From Antedon mediterranea (lineage: Eukaryota > Echinodermata > Crinoidea > Comatulida > Antedonidae): a DNA stretch of 60,000 bases. Positions 1 through 12,286 of this stretch are shown piece by piece. The translations under genes and the position numbers were made by a program. The number at the start of each line of letters is the position of its first letter. The first letter of the stretch is position 1. The DNA lies in the NCBI RefSeq assembly GCF_964355755.1, contig NC_092679.1, positions 10,160,932 through 10,220,931 of the forward strand, in the 5' to 3' direction. The notes beneath the pieces are model-generated. The model was not told where the DNA came from, did no database searches, and saw only the letters and a list, made by a program, of their open reading frames with translations.

Positions 1-230
1 AGCGCAACTAATTATGCATCGGAGCACCAGCAGGATCTTAAATTGAACACGCAACTCCGCTCCAAATACGATCGCCTCGGTCTTTTCATTAAGTAAGCTT
101 GAGGAAGTTTAAGCCCATCCATGTCCTAATCTCAGCAGTGCATGCTTCTAAACGTTTTACGGCGGTCAGAATCTCAGTCTGACGGGGCTTGACAGAAACA
201 TAAATTTGTATATCATCAAGAAGTTGACCA
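1..230 (-). pseudogene. LINE reverse-transcriptase fragment
   Basis: The complement reads through the catalytic region of a CR1/L2-type LINE reverse transcriptase. A degenerate YADD box appears as LDDIQIYVSVKP, followed by EACTAEIRTWM and NFLKL, the usual order in this group. The frame breaks soon afterwards and the fragment is cut by the window edge. No endonuclease or 3' tail is visible. It is a dead fragment; its clade cannot be fixed from this length. Confidence 0.6.
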
Positions 231-744
231 GGAATATGTCCTCTATACATTTGACCTTAGAGGGTTAGATGAAGGCACTTCCTCTTATTTGGAAATTTCC
301 TGATGTATGGCGTGCCAAACTGTCATTTAATCATTAAAACAAGATATCACACTAGTATGAATGAACTACAAGGGCATGGTGACAGGACAGTCTGGTCATG
401 CGGTCGTATTCTTTAAGCCCATCTTATTGATCTAGTTGAGAAAACGACCATGGAGTTGAAAGAGTATGAAGATGATGAACAAGAAATTGAATTTGAGGTG
501 GACGATGACTGAACATCTATTGTAGTAACTTGATAAGTGGGTTTTGAATGAGTAGTTTATGTAGACCTACTGTACATATACATAGTTTTATTTTGAAAAC
601 AGAAAAATTCTTACTATATAAGATTTCTGTGAAAATTGAGGTCCTCACTCCTGAGGACGATCAAAGCATATTGATCGAAACGTCGAAAAACTTAACAGTT
701 CTTTTCAGAATTAATATATGTGATGTACCGCAAACTTTCAAAAA
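231..744. other. unassigned, possible ORF tail
   Basis: No gene is recognised. On the plus strand 450-512 reads as a short very acidic C-terminus (MELKEYEDDEQEIEFEVDDD, then stop) that could be the tail of a decayed element ORF. At 640-690 a short palindromic stretch (GATCAAAGCATATTGATC) occurs. Neither is enough to assign a function. Confidence 0.25.
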
Positions 745-1700
745 TTGAGGTCAATGATTAAATGTGACAATACTAAAATTTATGACCATTTCTTGAAATA
801 AATATTCATTAGAGTGGATAGAAACATGTATGTTTTGAACAATTTAATATAAAAAAAAAATCTTTATGACCAAGGGTTACTGAGATATGACCTTCAGGTG
901 TAAACAAGGTCAAATGTCAAAAGTGGTATTTCTGGCCATTTTGTATGAAAATGTTTTATTAAATTGCATATTCTGAACAATATAAATCAACATCAAACCT
1001 CTATGACCACTGGTTGTCAAGATATAGAACGAATACAAAAATAGTCTAAATTATTGCGAAAATCGTTATACAATAATGTCAAAGGTCAAAAGTGATATTT
1101 TCCATCAAATTTCAAAAATATGTTTCATTAAAGCTAATATAAATATGGATACTCCGAACAATTTAAAACAAAAATAAAATCGTTATGACCATTGGTTACC
1201 GAGATATGACCCTTATGTAAAAACGAGGTCAAAGGTCAAAAGTCGTATTTCCGGTCATTTTGTATGAAAATGTTTTATTATAGTACATAGGAAAGTGCAT
1301 ATTCTGAACAATATAAGACCAAAATCAAACCTCTATGACCACTCGTTGTCAAGATATAGGTCGAATACAAAAATAGTCTAAATTATTGCGAAAATCGTTA
1401 TGCAATAATGTCAAAGGTCAAAAATGATATTTCCCGTCAAATTTCAAAAATATGTTCCATTAAAGCTAATATAAATATGGATATTCTGAACAATTTAAGA
1501 TAAAAATAAAATCTTTATGACCAGGGTTACCAAGATATGACCCTTATGTAAAAACAAGGTCAAAGGTCAAAAGTGGCATTTACGGCCATTTTGAACGAAA
1601 ACTTTTCATTATAGTACATAGAAATGTGCATATTCTGAACAATTTAAGACCAAAATCAGACCTCTATGATCAGTCTTTGTCAAGTACCGTCTATATTTAT
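745..1700. repeat. about 330-bp tandem repeat with AGGTCA direct repeats
   Basis: Close to three diverged copies of a unit of about 320-330 bp. The phrase TTATGACC..GGTTACNNAGATATGACC starts near 862, 1183 and 1513, and a second phrase (CTCTATGACCACTNGTTGTC) recurs near 990, 1330 and 1665. Two units contain a perfect DR1 word AGGTCAAAGGTCA (1226-1238 and 1557-1569). Related phrases recur at 30.6, 53.7 and 57.0 kb, so this is probably the subterminal repeat of a mobile element. No terminal inverted repeats were found here. Confidence 0.7.
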
Positions 1701-2195
1701 GATTTTGATCAATCCAAGATGGCCACCAAAATGGCCCCCAAAAGACCCCATGGGACAATATTTCGTCTTGGGAACATCAAAAAATGTTAATTACATATAT
1801 TCAGGATTACAAAAATGTACATTAAAAAAATACATCATGGGAGTGCACGGTAACCCCTCCTTCCTACTAGACTAATAGATTCCTTGTCTGTGGTTTAGAC
1901 ATCAAGATATCGTATTACCTTCGCCTGAATGGCGAGAGGTTATTTGGTCACTTGTGTGTTTGTTAAGAAAGTTGGTTAATAATAATAGAAATTGTTTTAT
2001 TTTTTGCATTTCAAATTTTTAAACTTTTAAACAAATTCATTACTAGTATAATGTTGACCGACTTACAAAATGTTCATGTTTACAAGTTTTAGAGAAACAC
2101 AAAAATTGACAGAAAGAAATAAGCAAGAATTTGTTTAAAAGTGCAAATAACCAAATACATTTTAAATTTTCTGTGCTTTTTCTGTTTTATTGTAG
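1701..2195. other. non-coding stretch before exon 1
   Basis: No coding exon is recognised. The final part ends in a pyrimidine-rich acceptor (TTTTATTGTAG at 2185-2195) next to exon 1, so at least its right end should be intron. A 5' untranslated exon and promoter must lie further upstream, in this stretch or outside the window; none could be placed. Confidence 0.4.
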
Positions 2196-2197
2196 CA

Positions 2198-2282
2198 ATG
2201 AAGGCTTATAAAGTTTGGGATTTACCAAGAGAGACAAAAAAAACTGTTGTTGCAAGCTCACTTGTTGAAATTATAAAAAAAG
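2198..2282 (+). CDS. CIDE-N/C2H2 protein, exon 1 (first half of CIDE-N)
   Basis: This exon encodes residues 1-28 and the first base of codon 29. The acceptor AG is at 2194-2195, the ATG at 2198 and the donor GTAAGA at 2283, giving a phase 1 junction. The start was chosen because the CIDE-N homology begins at once after this Met: KVW, a basic stretch, then VVASSLVEII, matching the opening strand and helix of CIDE-N domains in DFFA, DFFB and CIDE proteins. The family is known for homotypic and heterotypic assembly in apoptotic DNA fragmentation and lipid-droplet fusion. The splice site just before the ATG implies a separate 5' UTR exon. Confidence 0.75.
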
Positions 2283-3239
2283 GTAAGAAATGTCACAAAA
2301 GTCTATCTTTATGCTTTTTTTTTTGTGATGTTTACTTGAGTTATTAAAGATACAATATAATTTGCTGTTTATCAGAAATGCAAGACCAGAATGACTACTG
2401 CAGCTACAGCAGTTAGCGATTTTTTTTCCCGTACGATGGTTCCTCCATTTTTTAATTAACTCAATCGACTCTTCGGATCTGTGGCTGCTCACAAACCATG
2501 ATCTTACTTACTTACATCTACTTACGAACTTGAGTGCCAGATTTATAAATGCTGCTTTTTAGTTACAGTAAGAAAATAATATGCCTAGCAATTTGAAGAT
2601 ATTTTATCATTAATTGGCCTATGTCTACTACCCAGTGTATGCCCTATCGGATAGTATTTGTTGAAGTTGTCACAAACAAAGGAAGCTGTGTTCTAGCAAA
2701 GCGTGCATATTACCATGTATCAACAAAAAAGAAATTTACTCATTACCGTACTGACACGGTTATAAGCCCATACTCGGGTATAACCCTACGCCAGACTCTC
2801 AAATTCAAATTTATTCACCTCCCAATAGGAGAAACATAAAAAACTGTACAATAAAACACATCAAAATGAAGATTCACACGGATCAAAAGATTAAAATGGT
2901 TTTAACAAGTTACTGTAAATAAGGTGTCAAAATCATTGTGAAAAAGGGCAGACTTAACACTATCACAGATACCATGATTGACACAATCCACAGATTTATA
3001 CATTTATAAAGGATTATGGCGGTATGTACTATTAAAGACAATATTACAAAAAGAAAAGTCATTGCTTTGTATGTTTTTAATTAGGATGTTTTTTACATGT
3101 TCTAATTTAAATAGCAATTTAGAACATGTAAAAAACACCATCTATTAAAATTGATGCATCTATTAAAATAGATGCTTGTAAAAAGACCTAGATTTGGAAT
3201 CACTAATAAATATCTGGTGAAGTAATAATTCACTTGGTT
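2283..3239. other. intron 1, unassigned part
   Basis: Intronic sequence following the exon 1 donor. Some short frames are open but none has family resemblance or splice support. Nothing further is recognised. Confidence 0.4.
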
Positions 3240-3800
3240 ATATTTAATAATGTTGGACAACTTAGGTAAATTTAAGGAGTGAAGGAGAGCAGTGTTTCTA
3301 CAGAATTTAGGTAAACCCAACGCTGCTTTAATTAATTTACTTTGTGTTTTTTCTAAGTCAAGAATATCCTTCTTGCTCAGATTTACACATTGTAGGCCAT
3401 ACGTTAGAGTTGGTATCAGGACTGTTTTCCAGACATGTAGTTTTACATCTGTAGATGAACCATATTTACACATGCCAGTTCCTTGCAATGCATAGAACTT
3501 ATTCTATTCCTGACATGAGCTTCGCCCTTAAGATTACCACCCAGTTTAACGCCTAGGTGACATAACGACATCAAGAAGATACTGTTTTCTATAGATACTA
3601 TGTGGGATCTTCAACAAATGGTGATTTTCCAAACACAGTGTAGAACGTTTTTGTTAGATTAAATCTCGGACCATGAGGAACAATGTAACTATTAGTATTA
3701 GCAACATAAATTAATTTCTAAAGACCCACAACAGATAGAAAAAATATCATCCGCATAGCAAAATGCATTATAAAAACAGTTGCTGATTGCTATACCACAA
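3240..3800 (-). pseudogene. LINE reverse-transcriptase C-terminal fragment
   Basis: Read on the minus strand it gives a catalytic YADDI box near 3740, a stretch HLGVKLGGNLKGEAHVRNRI near 3540, and then LWKTVL-like IPTLTYGLQC and a segment ending in LGLPKFCRN. That is the palm, thumb and connector order of non-LTR reverse transcriptases of RTE/Nimb/I-like type. At least three frame changes and stops separate the pieces. It lies in intron 1 in antisense to the host gene. The clade is uncertain. Confidence 0.65.
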
Positions 3801-5307
3801 TTAAGGTTATTTAATTGAGTTTGTGTTAACGATCTAACTTAGGCCAAAGGCGATTCAGTCGGTCGCTCGAAAAGACTGCCGACAGAAGACCGTAATTAAT
3901 ACAGACCTAGTTGTTTTGGTCACATGCCATAAAACGCAAAACTCTCTTTTTTTACCGCAACCTCTTTTTTTTAAACTCAGTACAAGAGGCTGCCGTCTGG
4001 CGATTAAACAGTGCCGTAATTATGATCATGATTTTGTGCCACATGAACATGAAACGTAACTCTCTCTCTAAACTGTTCCCACACGATCGACTTTTTCACA
4101 TCTCCCCCCCCCCCCCCCCAAATTCTGGTCGTTATGTGACTTCATGTTCATTTTTGGATCCTAGGGTATAAGCCCACCCCCAAACTTGACATGATTTCAT
4201 TCAAATTTTAAATTTGTTTCAAATTACAAACTGTTTAAATCTAGTGCCCTATTTATCTACTCTATGCAACTATACTTCATATACCGTATATTTCGGTGTA
4301 CAAGTCGCACTTGTGTATAATAAGACGAACCCATAATGGAGACTGAAATATCATTATTTTTTATGTTGACGATGTACTATAGGCCTATAAGACGCACTTA
4401 TTTCTAGGCCGAAATTGAAACATTTTACAATTAAAACAATGGTATTTATTAATAAAACAATGGTTTTCAAGATGATATAATTTTGTTTGATGACCTATTT
4501 ATTAGTAGTATAAAGCTACGTTCACACCAAGCCCGGACCCGGTCCGGTGGCCGGAGAAAAAATCGTGGAAAATGGGTATAATGTTAAAGAATAGAAGCAT
4601 TCACATCAAATCCGTCCAAATTTCGTACGATTTTTCTCCGGTGGACGGATTCGGAGTGATGGATTTGGAAGCCATTTCATTTGTAAAATCGTACGGATTT
4701 TTTCTTCTGACCAATCAGCGTTGAGTACTATGACCTTTATTTTTACGTTCGTAAATATCACAGATGTACAAAACATGCGCGACGAAAGATCCTCCTGGAA
4801 AAATACTCTGCTTTTTTTTTTAATTTTGGACATTAATATATTAGCAAGTTATTTTATTAAGATAAGTATACTTCTGTTTGTTATTTTAGGCTAAACTAGG
4901 CCAATAATATAATAATTACATCTACTTTACTTCCAATTCTGTGCACACCCACCTTCAACGTCCTGTGTTCCTATGCAACACAAAACAGACGACACTGTGA
5001 CAGGCACTCCGTTTGCCTTTGCGCCTAAACGCCCAACTAGCCCAGGAGAGGAGGAGAGTATATTCGTACGCCAGCACTAGACCTAGCTGTATTCGTGATT
5101 TCTAACTAGCATTATTATTAGAGTATATTCGTTATCCAGAGGTAGGCATGTATTTTTGTGTGCAGTTATTTTTTCATGAGCACATCCATTAGACAGTGTA
5201 TACCACGATCGGAAAACACCCCTATTTGGGGCAAATCGTTGAACCTAAATTCGTTTTAATTGTCAATAACTAATTATCTAACTAAATTTAATTAGTAAAC
5301 AAGGTTA
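3801..5307. other. intron 1, partial DNA-element remnants
   Basis: No gene. Near 4285-4440 lies a partial copy of the element seen at 5308-6226 (CCGTATATTTCGGTGTACAA, then CTATAAGACGCAC). Around 4512-4680 a GC-richer patch contains paired phrases (CTCCGGTGGACGGATT and relatives) typical of a small inverted-repeat element, but its ends were not resolved. The rest holds nothing recognised. Confidence 0.4.
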
Positions 5308-6226
5308 CCGTATATTTCGGTGTATAAGTCGCACCTGTGTATAAGACGCACCCCCTAACTGAGAGTAAAATATCGGTATTTTTTATATTGTCGATGTATA
5401 AAACGCACCTTATTTTTCATCAAAACAATGTTTTTTTAAATTGTTATCAATATTATTGTAATAATATATTTTGTTATATCTACAACGGCGTCCTTTATTT
5501 AGGTTTTTTCATACCTACTGTAGGCTCGGCCGCGCCCAGCCTCTACAAGTTCTTTCTAACTTGTTATCCATGAGTTTCGCCGCAACATCGAGTGCATGAC
5601 CGTGTGTGTAACACGTACGTGTGTGGGCTAGCCTCGCTCGATCATTTCGAGAGGGCGCACGTTTTCCCGGACAATCGTATTCGATTAGTATCTATGTATC
5701 CGAGAAGTGTATACGCTAGGCCCATGCTATAATCAACTGGAGAATATACTATTCGAATACCGTACACCATGTGGCCGCCAAGAAGGGCTTGCGCTAGGCT
5801 AGGGGTACGGCGGTCGTGCGTATAACTATAAATACACCATGTGGCCGCCAAGCTTAAGAAAGGGCTTGCGCTGGGGGTATGGCGATTGTGCGTATAACTA
5901 CTGTATAAATAATAGTATTCCAACCGTACGTAAACGTTTACAAATGAAATTTTATCGGAGCGCCTTAATGAACAAATCTTTTCATCATATTTAGTATAAC
6001 ATCATGCTAAAATGTCTTGAAAACTAGGCAGAAGCAGGTTGCTGTTACGTTAGTTAGTTACTGTAGCTAGGCCTAGCCTAGCAAACGAGGTGACGATAGC
6101 CTAGGCCTAGGCTTATGTACAATCTGTGTGGTGAGGCATTTATGTTCGGTGTATAAGACGCACCCTTAATTTAGAGGTCAAATTTGCGTGTCAAAAGTGC
6201 GACTTATACACCGAAATATACGGTAC
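5308..6226. mobile_element. non-autonomous TIR element (TATAAGTCGCAC family)
   Basis: The ends are inverted: ACCGTATATTTCGGTGTATA at 5308 faces its complement at 6200-6226, and the subterminal words TATAAGTCGCAC and TATAAGACGCACC occur at both ends. The interior is non-coding and includes a direct duplication of about 70 bp (CACCATGTGGCCGCCAAG near 5766 and 5836). This looks like a MITE-type derivative of a cut-and-paste element, perhaps hAT-like. No clear target duplication was seen, so the superfamily is a guess. Confidence 0.6.
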
Positions 6227-6437
6227 ATCAGGTGGTTAAAATCAGTACCCAGATTCTAACCAACTTTATATACCATCGAGTAAACATTCTAAATAACACG
6301 CGATTTACCGAATTTTTCCCTTACGTAAATTTATATATAGATAATACAACTTAACACTAATTCTTATTGGTCTAATACATCATGCAACTGTTTAAAGGTG
6401 ATTATTAATAATAGTCAGTAACTTTTTTGTTGTTTAA

Positions 6438-8064
6438 AGGGGGGTTCCGGGTTTAAAATGAATAGTAAAAAATGTAAAATATATTTGTTTGTCTCTTGAA
6501 CGGTAAAAGTTTCAATTTATATAAGCGCCCAGTGAAGCAGAACGAAGGCTGTGAAATGAGGCCAGATTACAAGTGCAGCTACGGCAAAATCACACTGTGG
6601 TTACAGAATAGCAAATTCGTGAAATGGTCAATCTTCCGACGACTCGTTATCATTAACCATATCAATTACTTTTGTAAAATTATACTTATCTGATGTAATT
6701 TTAGTCGGTCTTCCCATTTATAAAGTCAATTTTCTATGAAAATCCATCAAAACAGTGAAAAATTAGATAAGTTTGCACTTTACGTTTGCCAATTTTCGCA
6801 CTGACTTAGGGAAAGCCTTCAAAATCAATGAAGCGTAACGTATACATTCCTGCTGAGCGAGGAGAGCGAGACGACGATACACGTGCTCTCTCTGCCCATG
6901 CCTGGCATCGTCACGTGATAAGCAGATACAGTATACAATACCAAACTGGTCGGGTCGAGTATACCCCGTCTATAATCACAACATGAACGATGTACAGTAT
7001 TTGATTGAAGGTCGACTCAACCTACCGGAATGGTATAGATAATATAGCTCGAATGAGAGAGTTGGAATATTTGTAAACATAAGTACAGTATTGCTAATTT
7101 TAACAAGTGTAGCCTATAGTAAAAGGCCTGGTAGTATCAATTCGCATAGGGTCTACTACACTAGCTAGCTCAATTTTAACTGGGCCGGATCGGCTAGGCT
7201 CTAGGCTAGGCCTCCTTCCTACTACCGCCCGGTCTACTTGCTTGATGCAGTATCCGCTTTTTTGGAGAGTAAACTAGGCCTACTTATTAGACGATCGGGA
7301 CACCATACGTGCGGACGGCGATCGGACCTTGTTTTGCCTCAATATTTACTGCCGATTTTTGTAGAACGTTTTAGGTTTAGATTGTTGTTTAGGAGTTTGG
7401 TTGATAGGATGGGTTTGGAATCCACTGAGTTTTGTTATTGATGGGCCAATCGTTTAGTAATAGGCTAGCTAGGCCCATGAATGATGGCCCCAATCAATGT
7501 TTTAACGTAGCCATCGTGGCATGGAATCCCTAGTCAGAAATGGCTCTCACCCCGGCATGAATAAAATGATTTAGGCTAGGCCTAGCCTAGTACGTGAAGC
7601 CGATATACGATCTGTACTATTAATTCGAGGTATAAAAATAGTATAATTTATGACTCCGTAATCTGTACTAAATTTTGTATTTCATTAAATGTCAAATAAA
7701 TATATGCTACTACTGTTATTATTACACTTTAGGCCTAGCTTAGGAAATCTACAAAAAATGTATTTAACAATGATCGGGTGGTCGTCGTTTGACAGAGGAG
7801 AGAGAACACAACGTACAAGCTTGACGTCGCGAGTTTGGAATCCACTGATGACGTGATTTTGTGAATATCTCATGAATATTAATGAGCTTCCCTAAGCTGC
7901 TGAAAAACAGATTTTCCATGAATTTACCCTAAAATGTATATGAAATTTAATTTTTTTAATTTCTTGTTATTACTTCTTCATTCTGACATGTCTATATTGT
8001 TATAATATTTTTTATTTAATAAATAAACGATATTTAAAAGCAATTTTAAACCCAGAATCCCCCT
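6438..8064 (+). mobile_element. TTAA-flanked non-autonomous element, copy A
   Basis: Terminal inverted repeats AGGGGGGTTCCGGGTTTAAA (left) and the complement of AGGGGGATTCTGGGTTTAAA (right) are bounded exactly by TTAA on both sides (6434-6437 and 8065-8068). This is the target-site signature of piggyBac-type elements. A second full-length copy in opposite orientation lies at 14298-15878. The 1.6-kb interior has no transposase-like frame, so both copies depended on an autonomous partner. It sits inside intron 1 of host gene 1. Confidence 0.8.
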
Positions 8065-8068
8065 TTAA

Positions 8069-8434
8069 GGTAGTAATTCATAATAAATCTGGTAAATTAA
8101 TAGGTCAGTCTGCTACTATCGGTTTGTTACCAGACCCAAGTTTGTAAATATTGATCCACCAACACCAAGGAAGCAATTAAAAATATTTTTTTTTAATCAT
8201 TAATTCCTGATACATTATTTCACGTAATGAGTATGTTACCATAAAGATTGGTAATTGCAAAAAGTATATACAGTATTGGTAAAATTGTTGTTTTTTTTTT
8301 GTCGGGCTGTTACCATTCATATTAATATCAATATTTCATTTTTGACTATAGATATTGATTTTTAGAAGATTGTCAATTGTATGTGTTTGGAATCAAGAAT
8401 AAACTTACCTCAAAGCTTTGATTTATACTGTACA
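8069..8434. other. intron 1, nothing recognised
   Basis: AT-rich intronic sequence with homopolymer runs. No coding or repeat structure was recognised. Confidence 0.4.
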
Positions 8435-8936
8435 GTAGAACCTCCATTTTACGTACGGTACGGGACCGAAAGGCGTACGTAAAACAAGGGATTCGTAAAA
8501 TCAAGGTTGACCTTAAATTGACCCCAAATACGTAGAGATCGTAGCTAGCCGTATTTGCCTACTTCTGTACTGTGTACAGTATGCGTCACTAGCTTAGCTA
8601 GGCCTAGGCTATTCAGGCTAGGCTAGCAGGCCTAGCAAGATGTGAGGCCTAACTAGAAAAGTACAGTTATACAGGCTGTGCGATGTTTAAATAAAGTGTA
8701 AAATATAATTGTTTTCTATCAATAAAAACAGTCGCTGCTTTAGGGGGAATGCACGTGCGTAGCTTGTCCCCCACACACAGCAGAATTCCTCATACAGCCA
8801 TGATTGTGGCTTTGTGTGCTTTGTTGTTGTTAAATTGCGCCCTCAATGTAAGAAAATGATGACGTCATCGGTTATTTTAAGCGTACGTAAAATCGAGGGA
8901 ACGTAAAATCAGGGTACGTAAAACACAGGTTCTAGT
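8435..8936. mobile_element. TA-flanked MITE (mariner/pogo-like)
   Basis: The left end CAGTAGAACCTCCATTTTAC and a right end GTAAAACACAGGTTCTAGTG are imperfect inverted repeats bounded by TA. Further internal copies of CGTACGTAAAA are present at both ends. TA target duplication and CAGT-type termini fit Tc1/mariner/pogo-derived MITEs. The interior is non-coding and includes one perfect TGACGTCA (8860-8867). Confidence 0.6.
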
Positions 8937-9528
8937 GTACTTCTTTTCTATAATATTTAAACCCTTTTAAACTGATATGAATACAAAAAAATGTCAGTAT
9001 GTTACCGTGGAATTGCCCCTTTATTAATACTGTACTACAAAATAACGTATTCATAGTCTGAAATAATTAATCTTTATTTTTTCATGTTTTTGGGAGACAA
9101 TACATCTTTAATGTTTAAACATCTCATATCTAAAACCAATAGCAAAAAAATATTGTATTCCAACTGAATTTGTTTGTATTTAGAATGGGCTACTGACTGA
9201 TATTAGAAATTCATTTCTATGCACAATTTGGATACATGATCGTTATCAAAGACAAGCGCGATAATGGTGGACAGCTAATTTTACTAGGTGAGAGTAAATT
9301 ATACTATTAATATAAATGAGAAAAAGATGCTCATAGTTGCGAGGTTTGCCATGTGTATGTTCAGATTGAGTCTGAAACAAATCGATGGAGGAACTCTTGT
9401 ATGGGAAAAAAATCACAGCAGTCATGGTTTGTAATAAAATAATGGATATACTTTAGTATACTATAAACAGATGCCTAAGCTGATGCAATATAGAAAGAAA
9501 TTAATTTATCCATTGTAAATGTTAATAG
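8937..9528. other. intron 1, 3' end
   Basis: Non-coding; ends with the acceptor TTAATAG before exon 2. No element was recognised. Confidence 0.4.
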
Positions 9529-9672
9529 GATCAGAGAAACTTAATTTAAATAATGTGGTGAAAGTTGTTACTGAAGAAGATGGTACCGAGATAGATGATG
9601 AATACCTGCCACATATCAAAGAACACACAATTTTATTGCTTTTGAAGAAGAATGAAAGGTGGCAAAAACCAG
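9529..9672 (+). CDS. CIDE-N/C2H2 protein, exon 2 (second half of CIDE-N)
   Basis: Completes codon 29 and encodes residues to 76 plus the first base of codon 77 (phase 1 at both ends). It carries the diagnostic CIDE-N core KVVTEEDGTEIDDEYL followed by TILLLLKKNERW, matching the acidic loop (EEDGT), terminal strand and Trp of the family. The acidic surface here and the basic surface in exon 1 are the two faces used for head-to-tail CIDE-N assembly. The chosen donor is GTTGGT at 9673, because it gives phase 1 and joins in frame to exon 3. An alternative donor GTAATG four bases later would give phase 2 and break that frame. No CAD nuclease or ICAD segment follows. Confidence 0.8.
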
Positions 9673-9739
9673 GTTGGTAATGGTATAGTATTTAATTTAA
9701 CAATCAATCATAGAATTTCATGACAAGACAATACTATCA

Positions 9740-11335
9740 CAAGGGTTATCCGCATTAAGTGCAGATAGAACTGACATTATTATTTTTTTTTTTTTATAAT
9801 TTCTATACCCGTGAACTAATTGACATTGTTTTCTTTCTCTTAATTTCCCTTCCCTTTTAACAATGATTGGTTGTATTTTACATTATTTTACAACATGCAC
9901 ATACGTTAAACTATATGAACGTCGACAATATTTCATCCTATAACATTAATTAAATATGTTTATAGTGCTGAATTGTAACTATTTTGTGTCATAAAGGTAT
10001 CTACAGAATACAGTGTATATGTTATATACAGTGTAGCATAGATGAAATTACGAGACCCTTCTTTTAAATCCAATTATTAACATGATGACATCATCAAATT
10101 GACATACAAAGATAACTATTTTAGAAGATTTAGCGATGAAACGCGATGAGCTTTTACGAAAAGAAAGAAAGACTTTTTGAATTCAACGGCCATATGATGA
10201 CGTCATGACATCAGATCATCTAGACAAAATTTGTATATGAATTCATATCTACAATTTAACAACTTCCATAAGTTTTAATCGCGTGGTTCACTTTTCATTC
10301 CGATGAGATATAACAGATTAAAATATTCTGTAAAGATGATATTAAGTACGGTAACTCATTTTATTCTAATATTTATATATATTAATAACAAAATAAAACT
10401 CATGTGAAAGAGAATTGATTGAGAAAGAACGTATTAAAATCTAGGAGAAAATGGGGAATGTGCTCTATTAAACTGGATTAACTAGTACAAAAGTGAAAAA
10501 AATTCTATTTCTAAAATTCGAATAGCCATATGGAGACATCAAAACAACCGGTAGGTACAAATTTTACATGAATTGATATCTACAACTCATCAGCTTCCAT
10601 AATATATTAAAAAATAATAGGGTCGGCAAACATCCTGAGGAGCTGTAACTGATTAAAGGTATTTTTTGCACACATTTGCATTAAATTACTATCTACAACA
10701 TTATCTGCTTACATAATAAGTTAGAAAAATTGGGGGTGAACAATGATCCTGAGGAGCTACAATAGATTCAAAATAGGCATAATTTTGACGATATTTTGTA
10801 ACTTTCGCAACTAAAACGCACGCATTTTTTATTTATTTTTTTTAAAATAACAATTCATGAGAATAAAACATGATTTTCATGCACCGTGGTAAAATTGTTT
10901 GCGCGAACAGGAATTTTTGACATGCGCTGAATGTCATGAATCGCACGGAAAGTTGATTAGAAATAAATTTTGCACATTGTGAAATTTTAAATGCGTGTTT
11001 TTAATCCACAGGAAGTTTGCCCTTGATTTGACTTAAATTTTCACAGTTTCATAAACAAATAATGTTTGGTTTTTAATCTATTATCAATCATTGAAATTCA
11101 TAAAGTCGTGCGTCATGTTGCGCAACTCTGACGTCTTAAAAAATAAATGCTGCACAACTTCATATAAATGTCCATGGTGTTGACAAAGTTATGAAATGTT
11201 ATGTTAACACGTTTTAGCGATACGTGAACCACAAAAAAGTGAAAGAAAGAAATAAGAAAAACATAGAAAAAGAAACAAGACGATTACAAGGAGTTATCCG
11301 CTTGTAGCTTGTAGCGGATAAGTAGTAAATATGAA
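9740..11335 (-). mobile_element. Helitron-like element, 3' end missing
   Basis: From about 9885 to 11330 the sequence matches, in reverse orientation, the Helitron-like copies at 15.9-18.9 kb (for example the blocks CACATGCCAC-like, GATGAAATTACGAGACCC, and the 5'-side ACAAGGAGTTATCCGC). The diagnostic 3' hairpin plus CTAG is absent at its left side. A small 5'-end fragment (GGGTTATCCGC..) lies at 9752-9780. Non-coding. Confidence 0.55.
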
Positions 11336-11520
11336 AAAAAAAAAGATATTTACAAGCACAATGGTTATCCGAAACAAAGGTCGCAGATAACCAAAAAGAA
11401 ACAGGACAATTACAAGGAGTTATCTGCCGAGTGCGGATAACTAATAAGATAAAAAAAAAAAAAAAAAATCATCCTGACAATGACAAGGGATAACCAATTA
11501 CTGAAAAAATGACAATGCTG
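11285..11520. repeat. cluster of Helitron 5'-end hairpin units
   Basis: Words GTTATCCGC or GTTATCTGC with their complement GCGGATAAC occur near 11294, 11364, 11418 and 11500, separated by A-rich runs. Each resembles the 5' terminal hairpin of the Helitron-like family in this window, so the terminus has been locally amplified or repeatedly left behind. Confidence 0.55.
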
Positions 11521-12286
11521 TGTGTATCAGTCGCTGGTTCTCAATGGAGATGCAAAATAAAATATGCAAATGCAAAATCAAAACGATAAAAGTAAAACAG
11601 CCAGAAAAAGTAGCAGAGCTTTCGGGCTGGACCTAAAAACCTTCAGAATTCATCAGTGCAATATTTTATATATATATATTTCTTTTCAAGCTGCTGATCT
11701 AGCCAGCTAGGTCCCATGAGGAATACTCATTCAGAAGCTAAAGCAAGCAGCAGTTATAAACTCGACTATAATTTATAGATCCCAGCTGCTGGACCTAAAA
11801 ACCTTCTGGGAAAAGAGAGTCTATGAGGGCTCACTGTTGAACAATTTTGGATTCTTGTCCTTTGATTGGTTGACGCGAATCAACAGACTGGGAAGAATTT
11901 CCTCACTTGTACCACCGTGAAGTCACACTGTCTCTAGAGGGTATTCAATTGCATGCCTACAGGTTGAGGTCACACACACAGCACATTAAAGTTCAAAATT
12001 AACCATATTTAAAGGGGCATGTGATTCATAATTAAAGAACTATCTTTGATTTGTATGTATTTTTGCGATTAAAGGATATCTTTTTAATAATTAATCATAA
12101 ATATATCTGAAGAAAGAACAATGATTAATTTTAAAATGTCGAGCAGCGTTTTTTGGAAGAAATATTTCTTGTTTTACTATGATCTGAACACATGGTCTGA
12201 TGGAAACTTACCTGTGTAATAAATAGTTTATTTGTGGATTGTGACCTTGACCTTTAAATTAATTTGAAAAAATATAATATATATTT
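11521..12286. other. intron 2, dispersed short repeats
   Basis: No gene. The block 11575-11640 (AATCAAAACGATAAA..AGCAGAGCTTTCGG) recurs near 35190, and the block 11805-11880 (GGAAAAGAGAGTCTATGAGG) recurs near 30962. These are dispersed repeat fragments of unknown type. A segment near 11720-11800 repeats GCTGCTGGACCTAAAAACC. Confidence 0.45.

Noticed and set aside
640-748. Coding tail LTPEDDQSILIETSKNL as a gene
   Set aside because: Phrase resembles a common repeat 3' region; no upstream domain or splice site supports a gene.
3292-3495. Plus-strand frame opposite the LINE fragment
   Set aside because: Antisense shadow of the RT fragment at 3240-3800, with no family resemblance.
7238-7441. 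Small protein in TTAA copy A
   Set aside because: Not preserved in copy B in an open frame; the element appears non-coding.
9673-9680. Alternative exon 2 donor GTAATG at 9677
   Set aside because: Would give phase 2 and a frame mismatch with the zinc-finger acceptor; kept only as an alternative.
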